64,000 bases of DNA, taken from NCBI GenBank assembly GCA_032158125.1, contig JASKOT010000004.1, positions 496,001 through 560,000 on the forward strand, read 5' to 3'. Numbering within the stretch: the stretch's first letter is position 1; every line of letters starts with the position of its first letter. The position numbers were made by a program, and so were the translations under genes. This document shows, one piece after another, positions 44,272-56,060 of the stretch. The notes beneath the pieces were generated by a model. It was not told the DNA's origin. It worked only from the letters and a program-made list of their open reading frames with translations, and ran no database searches. This DNA is from Papiliotrema nemorosa. Taxonomy: Eukaryota; Basidiomycota; Tremellomycetes; Tremellales; Rhynchogastremaceae.

Positions 44272-47087
44272 TCATTTCGAGGCGGACAGCACTTTGGCCA
44301 GCATCTCTTCCATCCTCAGCTGACTTTCCCGCACAGCCTTGACTTCGTCCTTTACACTTTGCAACTCGGCACCATTGTCTTCCTCCTCGGAGCTGCGACT
44401 GTTCCCTCGGCCAGCATGACCCTTGGCGGATTCGCCAAAGATCTTGGCCAGAGGACTCTGAGGGGCCTCGGCACCGTTGCTGTCATTACCGAGACGATGT
44501 TCGTCTGACCGGCTTGCGGTGATGGAAGCCTTTTTGGGAGTCATAGGCTTGCTGACAATTGGCGGCGCCGCCTCAAATACCGACGAAATGAGCACCTCTG
44601 AGCCTCCGCCCAAGAATGAGCTGTGAATCAGTCTCGTCCGACATACAGCGAAATTAAGACGCACTCAAACATGCCCGGAGTCTGTATAGCATCCGTTGTA
44701 CCCAGGAAGATCTTCCTTCTTGACCTGAATTGCCATCGCTCCCAGAGCGAGATAGCCAGGAGGAATGGGAAACTCTGTCAATCAGTATTGAGGTAGACAG
44801 TGGCAATGACACTGACAGTGAGACGGATGCAGAATACGTTGATTCGATGCAGAGTACGCGGTGATACGACCCAGCTCACCGGCGTGAGAATGACCAAAGC
44901 GAGCAGGTTGATCGGCGGAAGGTAAGAGAAGATGAAGTCTGATTTGACCCCTTCGACGGTTTTGACTACTCGTTGGAACAGGTGCTGAAGAGTCAGCAAA
45001 GTGCCGGGTAGACGAGGAGCAATTTACCTCTTCTTGAGCGTTAGCATTGATATCCGCAAACTCGTTTGACAAGATGGAGATGAGTATGGTGATGAGTAGC
45101 GTGTTGCATAACGCCCTGTACACATCAGTCACGTAATGACCAGGCTCTCGCTATGCTCACGCGTAGGATATCAGAATGATCGGTCCGAAGATCGGGTGGA
45201 ACGACTCGCTGGATGAGAAGCCAAGGTATGATGATCCAAACTACCCATGAGCGTCTTACAGCCTCGACGACTAACCCATATTTGCCTAGATCAATCAGCG
45301 AGTATTCACCTGCAGCGTGTAAATACTTACAGCATCAACCAGGTGATCTGACGGACAGTCCACGTCCCTCTACCGAGAGTCCACAAGCAGAAGCAGATAC
45401 CGCTGAAAGCGAGAACTAAGCGTAAGCTTTACTTCCACGCGTCGACGACTTCCGACCACGCACTGACGAGACCCATGAAGCTGAGGTATTTGGCGACCAT
45501 ACCGCGAAGCTAAACACATTAGCTGGCTCGAACGCCAGTAGCAACCCACAGCGAGGAGGACCACGTTATCTTTGATCAAGAAGAACACCAGTCGCGGGAA
45601 AAGAATGCAGGCGCCACAAGCTAGAATGTCGAATGCGAGATCAGAAGTCGGGACTGAGCGTGTGCTCAAGCCCACAACCCTGAGTGCGAAGTACAGGAAA
45701 AAGATGAAGATCTTCTCCGTCAGCGAGCCCACTTTCAGTCGAGACAAGTCGTTCTCACATAGGACAGATCGAAGACATTCCATGCCTAGACGTCAGCAAA
45801 GCTTTCTTCACCTCGAGTTGACACACGTTGGCAGCGTATACTGTCCATCAGCTCGGAGGTCTCAGCAGCTCTATACTCACCGGTCCATCCGTGTTCCTGT
45901 GAAGTCGCAAATTCATCCAAAACGAATCCAGCGGTAAAGACAATAAACATCCCTTCCACCACCGTCATCCGCTCCAGATCCTTGACTGAATATTAGTGGT
46001 GAGAAATACACAAGCGACCTACAAGCTAGAGTGGCCACAAAGAGGACGATCAATATCGTAAAACTCGTAAATTCCAACCATTTTCTCCACTTTGGAACCC
46101 TCATTCGACCATGATCCAGCCAACCGGCTTCGTACGGGTTGTACTGGTACACTTCTGCCAGCTTTTCTTCTTCGTCTTTGGCCGGTTGGGTGATTTGTGG
46201 TCTGTGAGTAGACGAGTGAGATGGCTGTCGTTTCTTTTTGATCCGGTCAGAGATGTAGAGATCGGTAATGAGCGCCCTAGACGAGGTAGGGGCGTATACC
46301 AGGTGACCGACGTAGATCTCGTGAATTAGGTGCTGGACAATGGGGAGTGACAAGAACCGCTTGGAAGTGGAGATAATGGCAAGCTATATGTGAGCAGACT
46401 ATCAAGCCCACAAAAAACGCACCTCGAGAGCACTGCTACGTGTCTCTTCCACCTCTGACCGATCATCTCCCATGCCCTGCCATACTGACTCGGGAGCCCC
46501 GTCGAAAGCGCAGAATCCGCGTACCAGCTCTCCGGCAAACTGAGCCTCGTCTTGAGGATGCGGCACCTTTCTCATGACCTTCACTGGACGGTGAGCCATG
46601 TCTCGAGGGATTCCAACAGGAGCACTGACTGGCGAGGAGTTCACAGAATGCTGCTCGAGTGGATTGTAGCGGTGCATAGCTGAGATCACCACCGGCGAGT
46701 GAGATGAATTGAAGTCTAAATCTCAGCTTTCATCTCGCACAGAACTCACCTGTTCGCCATCAACGCAAAGAGGACAGCTCCGAGGCATGTTTCCACCTGT
46801 ACAGTGGACTGAGCGCTCTCTCCTCCATCACCCGTAGGCAGATTGAGCAGCCCACTGGCGTTGCTTGCTGTCGATGGTTCATTCGAGGATGACTCTGAAT
46901 TTTGAGGATCTATCCTATCGATGATTGGCCTAACTAGCGAGTAGTTGATAGCCGGAGAGTTTAGTTGATCCCATGTGAGCGAAGTGTCAATCGCCGCAGT
47001 GATCGTTTGGTGGAGATCATGAATCAGAGCGAAGATGGAGGACGTGGGCAGTGGGTTAGTCTGCGCCGCGGTAGATCCCGAATCCAT
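44272..47087 (-). CDS. Yvc1-type TRP vacuolar cation channel
   Basis: Many short exons run from the ATG at 47087 to the stop at 44272. Recognisable segments in order are SLTWDQLNSPAINYSLVRP, FCELLAMKVMRKVPHP, YNPYEAGWLDHGRMRVPKW, then membrane helices with LERMTVVEGMFIVFTAGF, LDEFATSQEHGWTVYAANAW and NVFDLSYKIFIFFLYFALR. Next come the pore-side helices (FDILACGACILFPRL, FFLIKDNVVLLA, NTLLITILISILSNEFADI) and a cytosolic tail. These match fungal Yvc1/TRPY1, which releases Ca2+ from the vacuole on osmotic or mechanical stimulus. The acidic, Ser-rich C-terminal exon ends in a predicted helix (SQLRMEEMLAKVLSASK). One exon (45827-45840) is just 14 nt. I placed the exons around the conserved segments; a few boundaries elsewhere were not checked base by base. 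Confidence 0.9.
45827..45840 (-). other. 14-nt microexon (TRP channel gene)
   Basis: It encodes the YAAN of HGWTVYAANAWNVFD. Neighbouring introns are 43 and about 42 nt. Skipping it would shift the frame ahead of the NVFDLSYK helix. Confidence 0.82.
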
Positions 47088-47524
47088 CGTTGGGTCAGGA
47101 GCAAAGAGATGGAAGTTATCGCTGGATCACTTGTTGGAGAGGAGGTCTACCCTCCCTCAGACTTTGCAGATCCTCTCGGTGGTGTGGGGTCTCCAAAGGG
47201 GGAGGTATCAAGCGGCGATGTCCGAAATACATGTATCTCACCCTGAGCAGCGGACCGTCATTGCACCCCCCTCTATGCGACTTGGCACGTCGTCTACCTA
47301 GTCATCTCGATCCCAGGCATAGTCTTCGGCTGAAGGCACTTGTCATAGGGCAGAACCTGGTAGCTTGTTTGTCGCAACCAGATTGCTTGAAGGATAGGTC
47401 GTTGCGTGCTCAAAACGGACACATCGACTCGCAATCCGAAACACTCAGACACGGTCAAACGCATCAATACGAGTAGGAGCTGCCCTTTTGAACCCCCTTG
47501 GAGTCCACAGCGGATCACACCAAA
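47088..47524. promoter_or_regulatory. Divergent promoter: TRP channel / Ark1-type kinase
   Basis: The 437-bp gap between head-to-head genes contains only chance ORFs. The final 60 bp before 47525 are a CA-rich leader ending in ACCAAAATG. Confidence 0.45.
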
Positions 47525-50500
47525 ATGTATTCGACCTCACCTTACACTTCTCCCCCTCCCCCGCCTATCGTCGATCCATATCGGGCCTCTCCTATCCCTG
47601 TCCCTCCTAATCAGCCGTACGCCTTCTCACCTCCACCCATGCCGCCGGTCGTCCAAGCTCAGCCGGGCTATATGCGGCCTTCTCAGCCCGGATATCCCGT
47701 ATATGCTCAGTCCTCTCGATCTGGTGGAAGCTCACGCTACGCAAACGGCGGAGGAGGGTATCAGAACGGTGTACCACCTCGTCCCTCCGGATTGCCTCCT
47801 GCAAAACACAAGGGGACTCTGGCACCCGGTCAGATGGTTCAAGTAGGGGATCAATCCGTCAGGATAGAAAAGTACCTCTCGGAAGGTGGGTATGCCCACG
47901 TATACCTCACGACTTCGGACAAGCCGATATACCCGCCTGTCAGAGGAGACACGGAGAAGAGTAGAGGTAGATGGGGAGAGAAGGGTTACACGCAACATTG
48001 CTTGAAGAGGATAGCTTTCGAAGATGAGTCTGTGTGGGCAGATGTGAGGAAGGAGATAGAAGTCATGGTGAGTCCCAGCCTTAAAATCACCGCTGATTGG
48101 ATAGAAAGCTTTACCGCCTAATCCGCATCTGACGCAATATCTGGGATCCGCACATACAAAGCTGCCGCGAGGAGGATACGAGGTGTACATCTTGATGGAG
48201 TTCTGCTCGGGGGGAGGAATAATTGATCTGCTCAACAAGAGATTAAGGGATCGTCTGAAGGAGATTGAAATCTTGAACATCTTTACCGATGTTTGCGAAG
48301 TGCGTAACTCACATTTCGAACACTAAGCACGACTTATGATCAGGCCGTCGCAGCCATGCACGCACTCAAAAGACCGCTACTACATCGAGATCTTAAGGTA
48401 TTCTTCAGGCTCACATCAAATGCTTGAGCCATCACTGACTTTCAGATTGAAAATGTCCTGTCCAGCCCAAGTGGACAACCGCCGACACCACAACGCCCCA
48501 CACCTCTTACTTTCAAGTTATGCGATTTCGGGTCGACAACGTACCCCGCCACATCACCTCCTTCCACAAAGCTCGAATCAGATACGCTTGCCTTGGATTT
48601 GAACAAGAACACAACCCTGCAATACCGTAGTCCGGAGATGGTGGAGCCTATGCTGGGGCTGGCTGTCGGTTTACCAAGTGGTAGGTTTGAAGGCGAAAGT
48701 TGTGCTCACGCACCAGATGTATGGGCATTGGGTGTGCTACTATACAAGCTTTGCTATTACACTACACCTTTTGAGGAACATGGGACCCTGGCTATCGTCA
48801 ACGCCAAGTACACATTCCCGCAATATCCGGTGTACTCCCCACGACTCCAGCATCTCATTGGCAAGTCATCATCCCCATCGGTACTGACTCCCAGCTTCTA
48901 TGCTCATGGAACAACCAGTTCGCCGGCCGACCGTATTCGAAGTTCTTTTACAGGCGCATGAAATGAGCGGGACCAGACCTGAGATTGACTATGTAAGTGA
49001 GATATGCCCAGCACTACTGACACGTAGCCTGTACCTTCGAGATCTTTCCCTCCATCCACTGCGCAACAGTCCAATACGCAGGCGAGGAAATCGTCCAACT
49101 TGCTCGACTTTACCTCCCCCACCTCCCCTGTCAGCTCTGCTCCTATCATGCAACCATCCTTGGCGTCGACAGTGCAGCCACAACGACGTGGTAGACCAAT
49201 GCCAGGCAGGGGATCGTCCCAGGGCAATGTCCAGCCGCCGATGCCGGTACCGCCTGCTTTTTCCCAGTCTCCTCAGCAGCAGCAGCAGCAGCAGCAAAGG
49301 CCGCAGCCCCAGCCGGCGAAGCTGCAGACGACGGGCGAAAAGCCCAGCTCTCCCAAGATGATGGGCAGCGTGGACGCTTTCGGTATGCCATCAATAGCAC
49401 CTCCGCAGAAAGCGAGCTCGGGTTTCAGCGATGCTTTCGGAGGCTCTATACAGTCCGACGGAAAACGAGCGAAACCCACACCTGGTTTTAGCGATTCGTT
49501 CGGTGCGAGCGTCCGTGCTGGATCATCGCCAGAAAAGACAGCATTCTCTCAGGTACCTCGTCCGTCGGCCTCTACGCAGAACAGTTTTTCTTCCTTCAAC
49601 CTGCCTCGGACCACCTCGCCTCAAGTCACAATGGCAGTTCGAAAATCTCCCGACCCTGCATCCTCCATCCCCGAAGGCGAGGTATCCTTTGAGACTCGGT
49701 TCCCCTCCATCGAGACCTTGTCCTCTAGCGATACTTTCTCACCGCCTCTGCATCCCGGTGCCTCTCGGTCCACCTCGAACCAGCCCGACCTGATATCACC
49801 CATCACGTCGCCTCCGCCTCTCAACAGCAGACCATCCGTAATGGGCAATCTCACAGGAGGGGATATAGCCTCAAACCACTTGTCCGCGCCCGGACGTGAT
49901 GGACCTCAGCCTCGCTCTACCCATGTGACCGGCACCGCGTTCAGGTTTACCCAGGGAGGTCTTCTCTCACCAGACTCCGCGACGACCCCGTCTACTATTC
50001 CCACTTCTTCCGCCAGTCTCGGTCGGAACCATCGAGACTATTTCGAAGGCGTTGAAGCTAAACCGCTTGTTTCGCCTTCTGCGTCGAATCTCGCTGTGAC
50101 TCCCGGCGCGCCCATAGATCTCATGACTGGCGATGGGGAAAGTATGAGTGGGCAGCTCCTTCCAAGTCGCTCCGCATCCTCATCGGGAGACCGACCTGCG
50201 TTATCGCGATCTGCGTCGAGTGTCGGCTCAGCCAAAGCCCCTCCTGCGACTGGACACAATCGTCAATTGCTGCCAAGCATCGACGCCAAGAAACCGACGA
50301 GTAATATCGATTCAGAGTCATGGTCTCCTCTCGAACGACTCAAGCAATCACAGCAAGAGGATCCCGCCAAGATGTCTTCCGCGAGAGGTAGTTCGTCTTC
50401 CGATGAGGAAGGACCAGAGGATGCCAGTGGAACGAGTCGCAGACCTGCATCGACCACACGCAGACCATCGGCCACAGAGGGGATCACGAAACGGATGTCC

Positions 50501-51286
50501 GCCTTTGAGATACAGCAGGATCAAATCCCTCGAAGCACTTCGGTATCACCTACCACAGGTTCTGGATTTGCGAAGCCAGCTTCTGCAGCCATTTCGACTT
50601 CGCAGTCCGAGAGGCTCCGATTTGGCGAATCAAAGCGGCCAGTCTCAATGTACAACATGGCGTCTTCAATGTCGGCCTCACGACCATCAGTTGGTTCGCC
50701 ATCTGTTTCACTTACTCCTTCGACATCAAACGGTCTACCCGTGCCTTCTGATCGACCACGTCATGTTCGTAAAGGATCTATCAACGACATTGTATCGCAG
50801 TACGAAAAGATGCAGTCGCCGGTTGGCCCTTCCTCTCCAGCGAAGGAGGCGAAGAAGCCCACGATAGCGGCAAAACCTGCCACACTGAAGAAGCCTACAG
50901 TGGATGTGTCTTCTCAGACGTCTGAAAAGCCAGCCAAGCCCGTCAAGCCTGCCAAACCGGGTCTGGTGCGTCCCACAGCAGTCAGACACGGGGATGCACC
51001 ACAAGCGTTGTCCTGGTCCAAGTCGTCGTCGGGTAGATCGTTCCCGACAACCACTCCGAAACCCGCGTCCTTGTCGAAAACGAATGCATCTGTGGAACCT
51101 CGCCAAACCAGCCCGAAGAAGGATCCTTTGCCCGTTACCACCACGAACGGTAAGGCAGAGTCCAGCGATGACCGAAGCAAAAGCAGCCCGGACAAGCCAC
51201 AATCGGTCAATTCGCTCATCGCGAGGTGGAACCAGGGCAACGTAGGTGAGAAGAAGCCCCCGCAGAGGAAGGAAGGGTACATATAG
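47525..51286 (+). CDS. Ark1/Prk1 (NAK/AAK1)-family Ser/Thr kinase
   Basis: Six exons (47525-48067, 48105-48299, 48344-48397, 48446-48860, 48895-48992, 49028-51286) give 1187 residues. A Pro/Tyr/Gly-rich N-terminus of about 100 residues leads into the kinase domain. It has LSEGGYAHVYL as P-loop, Lys161 in CLKRI, the catalytic HRDLKIEN (Asp262), DFG (Asp291) and the family-typical activation segment NTTLQYRSPEMVEP. The APE position is SPE, as in this family. The 700-residue C-terminal part is disordered and rich in Ser, Pro and Lys, with poly-Gln at about 49276-49299 and NAK-like SFSDAFG repeats. Such kinases phosphorylate endocytic coat proteins and actin regulators at the cortex, which fits the Pal1-family gene elsewhere in this window. 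Intron 48861-48894 has a GC donor. Confidence 0.92.
48861..48894 (+). other. GC-AG intron in the kinase gene
   Basis: Exon ATTG joins CTTCTATG across an intron beginning GCAAGTCATC and ending CTGACTCCCAG, giving HLIASMLMEQPVRRPT, the conserved end of the kinase domain. The GT four bases downstream breaks the frame. Confidence 0.88.
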
Positions 51287-51431
51287 ACATGTCATCATAT
51301 TTCTATCATGTCAACGATGCAATGCAATACAACTGTTTGTCTCGTAAAGAATATGTCTTATTCATGCAGTGGTGAGAGCAAGCGGAGGCTAGGGTATGTA
51401 GCGGTAGGAGACAAGAGACGAGAGAGGTCAT

Positions 51432-53763
51432 TTACAAGGACCAATCATGAACATCCACCTCTTCCTCTTCTGCCCAACTCTCCTCCAATTCAAAATCTTC
51501 ACAACCTCTATCATCCGCAAACACTTTCCAATCTCGCTCTTCCCATCCTCCCGGTCGGACATCATGTACACCCGCCTCGTAATTCTTCCATCTCCACCCT
51601 TCACACCGATCATGCCAAGTCCAAATGACAGGCACGTCCTTCTTATCTTTCCCACCCACTGCTCCGGTGGCAGCTTCGAGAGCTTTGAATGCGAGTTTGA
51701 TATCTTCCATTCCTACCCCCGGAGGCGTTTGACCCGAAGCTACCATTTTGGCCAGTAACTCGGCTTCACGTACGGGGTCGAAAGGTTTCTTGAGTTTCGC
51801 CTCTTTGCCTTCTTTGTGTTCTTTGGCTTTGGCGTCTTTGTCCTTGACACCTGCTTCTTGCTTATTGACGACTTTGCCCTCCTTGACCTCGACTTCCTTG
51901 ACGACTTCGGCCTTTGCAGCCTCGGCAGCTTCGGGCTTGGTGGCTTCTCCAGGAGCAGCAGCGATCGGCTCCACCTCGTGCTTCGTCTCGGGAGATTTAT
52001 CGCCCAACTTATCATCCTTGACAGGAACAGCAACGACGGCCTTGTCTCCCTTGACCGCCACTGCCTGGATGTCTTTGGGAGGAGCGACTTCTTCCCCGTC
52101 TTTCACCTTGATGTTGGAATCGCCCGTCGCCGGAGTAGGAGGGACCTGCGTCTCATCCTCGTCTTTCTTCGCTTCCGCCTCATCCTTCTTTTCTTTCTGG
52201 TCCTCCTTGCCCTCCGCCTCCTTCTTCTTCCGCTTATGCTCCTCTTCCGCCTTTTTCCTTTCTGCCAACTTCCTCTCCCTATACTCCTTCTCCTTCTTCT
52301 TCCTCTCTTCAGCCTGTTGAGCCTTGACCATCTCTCCAAAGACTCTGTCATGGCCTGAAGTGACCAACATTTCAAATTTGTCAGCATTCTCTTCAGGTTT
52401 CCATTGGAGGATATCTTCAGTTCGGAGCATAAAGTAGCCGTGACCCAGGATAAGGTATGCCCCAGCAGGCTCGGCCCAGTGTCTTGGAAGGGGTTTCTGT
52501 CTAATCAGGGGTACTGATGCGCAATTTAAGCACCACTCACCGCAGTATTGTAGGAGCACTGAACACCGACAGTCCCGAGAATCTCCTCTAGACCCTCCTT
52601 TGTCCACTCGACTTCATCCAGCCCGTCGTTGAAAACAACAGGCTCCTCAGACTTGTCCTCCTTCTTCTCATCTTTCTCCCCCTCTCCCTTCTTTTCATCC
52701 TTATCTTGAGTTTTATCAGACTCGACCTTTCGTGGAGCTCTCCGGGCGGGCTTGAGGTGTTTCTGCGCTTCAGGGGTCGTCCAGTCATATCTCGACCAAA
52801 AGTCCGCCACCGTGCACTGGGAGTCAGCTGTCTTGCTTGCTTCCCCGCTAGATCACGACCCACCTCGTGGTTCAAGGCCTCGACAAGATCATTCCATAGT
52901 TCCAACAAGATACCATCCGCAGTATCAGGTACTTTTCTGATACTTTCCATTCGTTTGATTTTCTCTGCTTCTCTCTTGGCAACAACCTCACTTTCACCTC
53001 TCAGCCTAGCCAATGCTTCTCTCTCGCCCTTCTCCCTCCATTGTTCAGACAACCACCCATCTTTCGTCACGTCGATCATCATCCATTCGCCTTGGTTAAA
53101 CTTTGCATATTTATAGTATGCTCCACGTGGATCAGTGTTGATGGGTGGGTAAGGACTTGCAGGGTTTAGGTCGAGCTTCGTTCGTATAGGACGGTGAGGG
53201 ACGGGTCCAAGGAGACGAAGAGGTGGAGGAGGGACCTCAGGCTCGTCTTCTTTGTCTTTGCTCTCTTTGTCGTCTTTGTTGTCTCCGGTCGTAGGCTTGG
53301 AATCTCCCTTTGGGCTCTTCGGGTCGGTTTGTGGAGGAGGCACTCTAGGCACATCGTCTGTCGCCCCTGGAGCAGCGAGCGCAGGAGTGCCAGGCTGAGG
53401 TCCAGCAGAACCCGGTGTTCCAGGCTCAGGAACCATAGATGCTGGCGAGTCGGGCGTAACACCTTCGGCAACTCTGTCACCGGTCACTTGCGGTTGTCTA
53501 GGTGGTACATTAGTCGGAGAGGCTTGATCTCCCCCACCGATCGCCTTAGCTTTGGCCGGCTCTTTCTTGTCAGATCGGAGATCTACCAAGTTGTCCTCGG
53601 CATCGACTTTCTCTTCGGGCTGTTTATCGTCTTTCTTTACTTCCTTCTTCGCCTTCTCCTTCTCTTTGTCGTCTTTATCCTTCTTCTCCACTTTCTTGGG
53701 TGGTGGAGCGGGGTGGACGGCAAGCGCAAGAGGGGGCAAGATGACTCGTCGTTGGAAAGACAT
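51432..53763 (-). CDS. Lys/Glu-rich protein of unknown function
   Basis: Three exons (53763-52864, 52816-52541, 52496-51432) give 746 residues. Three charged low-complexity regions alternate with ordered, aromatic-rich segments. The first ordered segment is around residues 200-300 (KYAKFNQGEWMMIDVTKDGW, ILLELWNDLVEALNHE). The second is VADFWSRYDWTTPEAQKHL and HWAEPAGAYLILGHGYFML. The third is at the end: VPVIWTWHDRCEGWRWKNY and VHDVRPGGWEERDWKVF. A long Lys/Glu single helix (EERKKKEKEYRERKLAERKK) links them. I do not recognise a family. The Trp-rich C-terminus looks conserved and is the best search query. An open frame immediately upstream (53790-54249) might supply extra 5' exons. Confidence 0.72.
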
Positions 53764-53789
53764 GTTCAAGGGAGGTGTTACTGCTCATC

Positions 53790-54249
53790 AGTCCATCTCG
53801 ACACGCCTCACAAAGATGAGAAGGACTGCTCACTAGATCAATGGTGAGAAGGGTTCGAGGGGTAAGGTCTGGTACAGCGTAGAGATGTATGATGGTGTCT
53901 CGGTATAAGTATGCAGCCTCTTGATGCAGGGGACGACCTTGCGGGTGGAACGTGCTGGAATACACACTCTCGGTCAGTTTTGAGCTATCGACAAAGGTTT
54001 GACCAATGTTTCTATATCGACTTTGAGGGTTTGAGGCGTTGAGCTGGGATGAGTTGACACGCCGACGACATATGTGTGAGCCATGAGGAGAGTCAGACGG
54101 AGATCTTCGACAAAGGATGGGCAGGGTAAGTGGACGTGTGAGTCGGTCTCATGGAGGCAAAAAGGAGGTCGAGAGGAGAAAGGAGCGGTCGCTCCCAAGT
54201 CAAGCACGAGCAGGTCCATAAGGGCAGATCGGAACGACGGCGGGGACAA
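53790..54249 (-). other. Candidate exons upstream of the Lys/Glu-rich gene
   Basis: On the minus strand, a frame starting near 54219 (MDLLVLDLGATAPFSS) could splice through a 26-nt intron into one reading RYRNIGQTFVDSSKLTESVY, then PLHQEAAYLYRDTIIHLYAV and LTPRTLLTIDL. It would then meet a TAA right after the next acceptor. The sequence reads like protein, but only about 30 bp would separate its stop from the next ATG. It may be an upstream ORF, a separate small gene or missed exons. Confidence 0.3.
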
Positions 54250-54321
54250 TGAGAAGGGGGTTCAGTATTCGACCCGCTCGAAGGACAGAATCCAGATGTA
54301 TTCCGCCTATCCCTCTAACGT

Positions 54322-56060
54322 CTATATCTTCCACTCTTGCTTGAACGCCTCGCCTAATCGCCGGACTCCCTCTTCCATCTCATCCGGAGGTGGCAGAGCG
54401 AAGCTCAACCTCAAGAATGTCCGCTGGGCTTCTTCTTCCCGTGTCCAACTTTGTCCTCCCGGAGACCTAAAGTAGAAACTCGGGACGACAAGGACTAACT
54501 TGTCGATGCCGGCAAGGAATACCTGCTTGGCGATCTCGTCGGGCGTCTTTGAAGGGAAGTCGGGGTGCGTTTCAACTCTTAATCTGACCCAGAGGAACAT
54601 TCCTCCCGATGGCTTGGGGAGCTCTACAGCTTGGTCCGGCAGGTACTTCCTCAGCAGGTCGACAAAGCGCAAGCATCGCTCAGAGTAGATACCTGATCTC
54701 AGCTATGCTCACTCAGGGGAAAACGGGCGACTTGCTGGAGATGTGGGGCAGATACTCGTTCTCGTAACCTTCATGGCCGCCCCAAGCTCGGATGACCGAG
54801 CTGATAGCTGCCACAGAGAACCCACTTGGAGCTTGCTGCAATGTCAGTTGAGTAAGCTACGATGTATGCAAAAACTGCTCACGGTTGATCCCTCTCGACT
54901 GGTCATGATTCTCTCGACCAGTGGCTGTGGTCCGGTGATCCAGCCGGATCTGGAACCTGGCGCAACGATCTTGGAGAATGAGTCGACACGCAGCACACGA
55001 CCGTCCACATCGAGTGAGAGGAAAGTCGGGACGATTGGAGTGTCTTTACCCTTCTCCCGGATCTGCAAGAAACAGTCTTCTCGTCAGTCGCAATACAGCA
55101 GTGTGTCTGGGACAGCTCACAGGGATCATCCTCGACGATGATAAGGCCCCACTTTCGACTGATGGAGTATATCTCTTGTTTCCGCTGTTTCGACATGGTC
55201 ACTCCGGTAGGATTTGAGCATGTCCTGTCGATCAGCTTGTCCCACACACGTCCGGTGATTGTGCTTACGGAACGAGTACGAGGAACTTGGGTCGAGCGGC
55301 GCCCCTTGCTTCTTCATTCCAGTCTGTCATGACTTGGTCTAACGCTTCCGGGGTGATACCGTCCGCATCCATGGACACGCCGACAGGTACAAATCCCATA
55401 CTAAGCGCCGAGGTCAATGTCCCTGGATACGCTGTTTGTCAGAAACTGCCAACCTGCCTGTGCTAGAGGTGCTCTCACCAAATTCCTCGACCAGAAGGCT
55501 GTCTCCCTTATCAAGACACGAACGGAAGATGGCGTCTACACCATCGGTGTTGCCGGCCGTAGCATGCACCTCCCAGTTGTCATACGGAATCTTGTGGACC
55601 CTCTGGACGTGCTCTTTCATCCATGCAACGTAGTGCGGGTGCCCGTACGCCGCCGAGTATTGCAGCTCATTGGCGAGATGAGGTCTGAGTGGTTCAGTCT
55701 TGTTTGGCGACGCGTAGTCTGCCAGAGGCAACAATCCCTCGGGGGTCTCATCTGGAGATAAGCCAAGGGTCATTATCCAGGCACCTACTGCCATAACCCG
55801 GTACAAAGACTGATTTATGGGCGAATGGGACGGAGAGCGTCATTCCGTTGATGGGCCAGGTCGAAGCATGAGGATATCCCGCTCCAAACTGCCCTTATCA
55901 GTCGATGGCTCGAATACAATCAGCGACGCACCGAGATCATCCCCTCCATATCGAAGTATGGACGGAGCTCTTTGAGCTGGGACCGCACTCGATTCTTGCT
56001 TTCCAAGCTCAGATAGTTGGAGTAGTCCATCTTCACGGGTCCCGAGTCTATGCTGGGCAT
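54322..56060 (-). CDS. PLP-dependent aminotransferase, Aro8/2-aminoadipate type
   Basis: Eight exons give about 500 residues. After the start (MPSIDSGPVKMDYSNYL) come ISFGAGYPHASTWP, the NELQYSAAYGHPHY segment and the glycine turn ATAGNTDG. SNPTGVTMSKQRKQEIY and LIIVEDDPY carry the PLP-ring and phenolate contacts (NPTG Asn, the EDDPY Asp/Tyr). The Schiff-base lysine is in DSFSKIVAPGSRSGW. The C-terminal domain contains PSGGMFLWVRL and the substrate-carboxylate Arg region (RTFLRLSFA). This fold-type-I subgroup in fungi includes Aro8/Aro9 (aromatic amino acids) and kynurenine/2-aminoadipate aminotransferases; which substrate applies cannot be read. Intron 54693-54735 starts GCAAGT. The start lies 168 bp from the divergent SET gene. 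Confidence 0.9.
54693..54735 (-). other. GC-AG intron in the aminotransferase gene
   Basis: The join TCCA|GCAAGTCGCC...GATCAG|GTATC yields LPHISSIYSERCLRFVD. A GT alternative runs into a stop. The donor is again GCAAGT. Confidence 0.87.

Noticed and set aside
51748..52358. Overlapping + strand frames rich in Ser, Leu and Phe
   Set aside because: Shadows of the Lys/Glu-rich exon on the other strand; hydrophobic composition comes from complementing AAG/GAG codons, not from a membrane protein.
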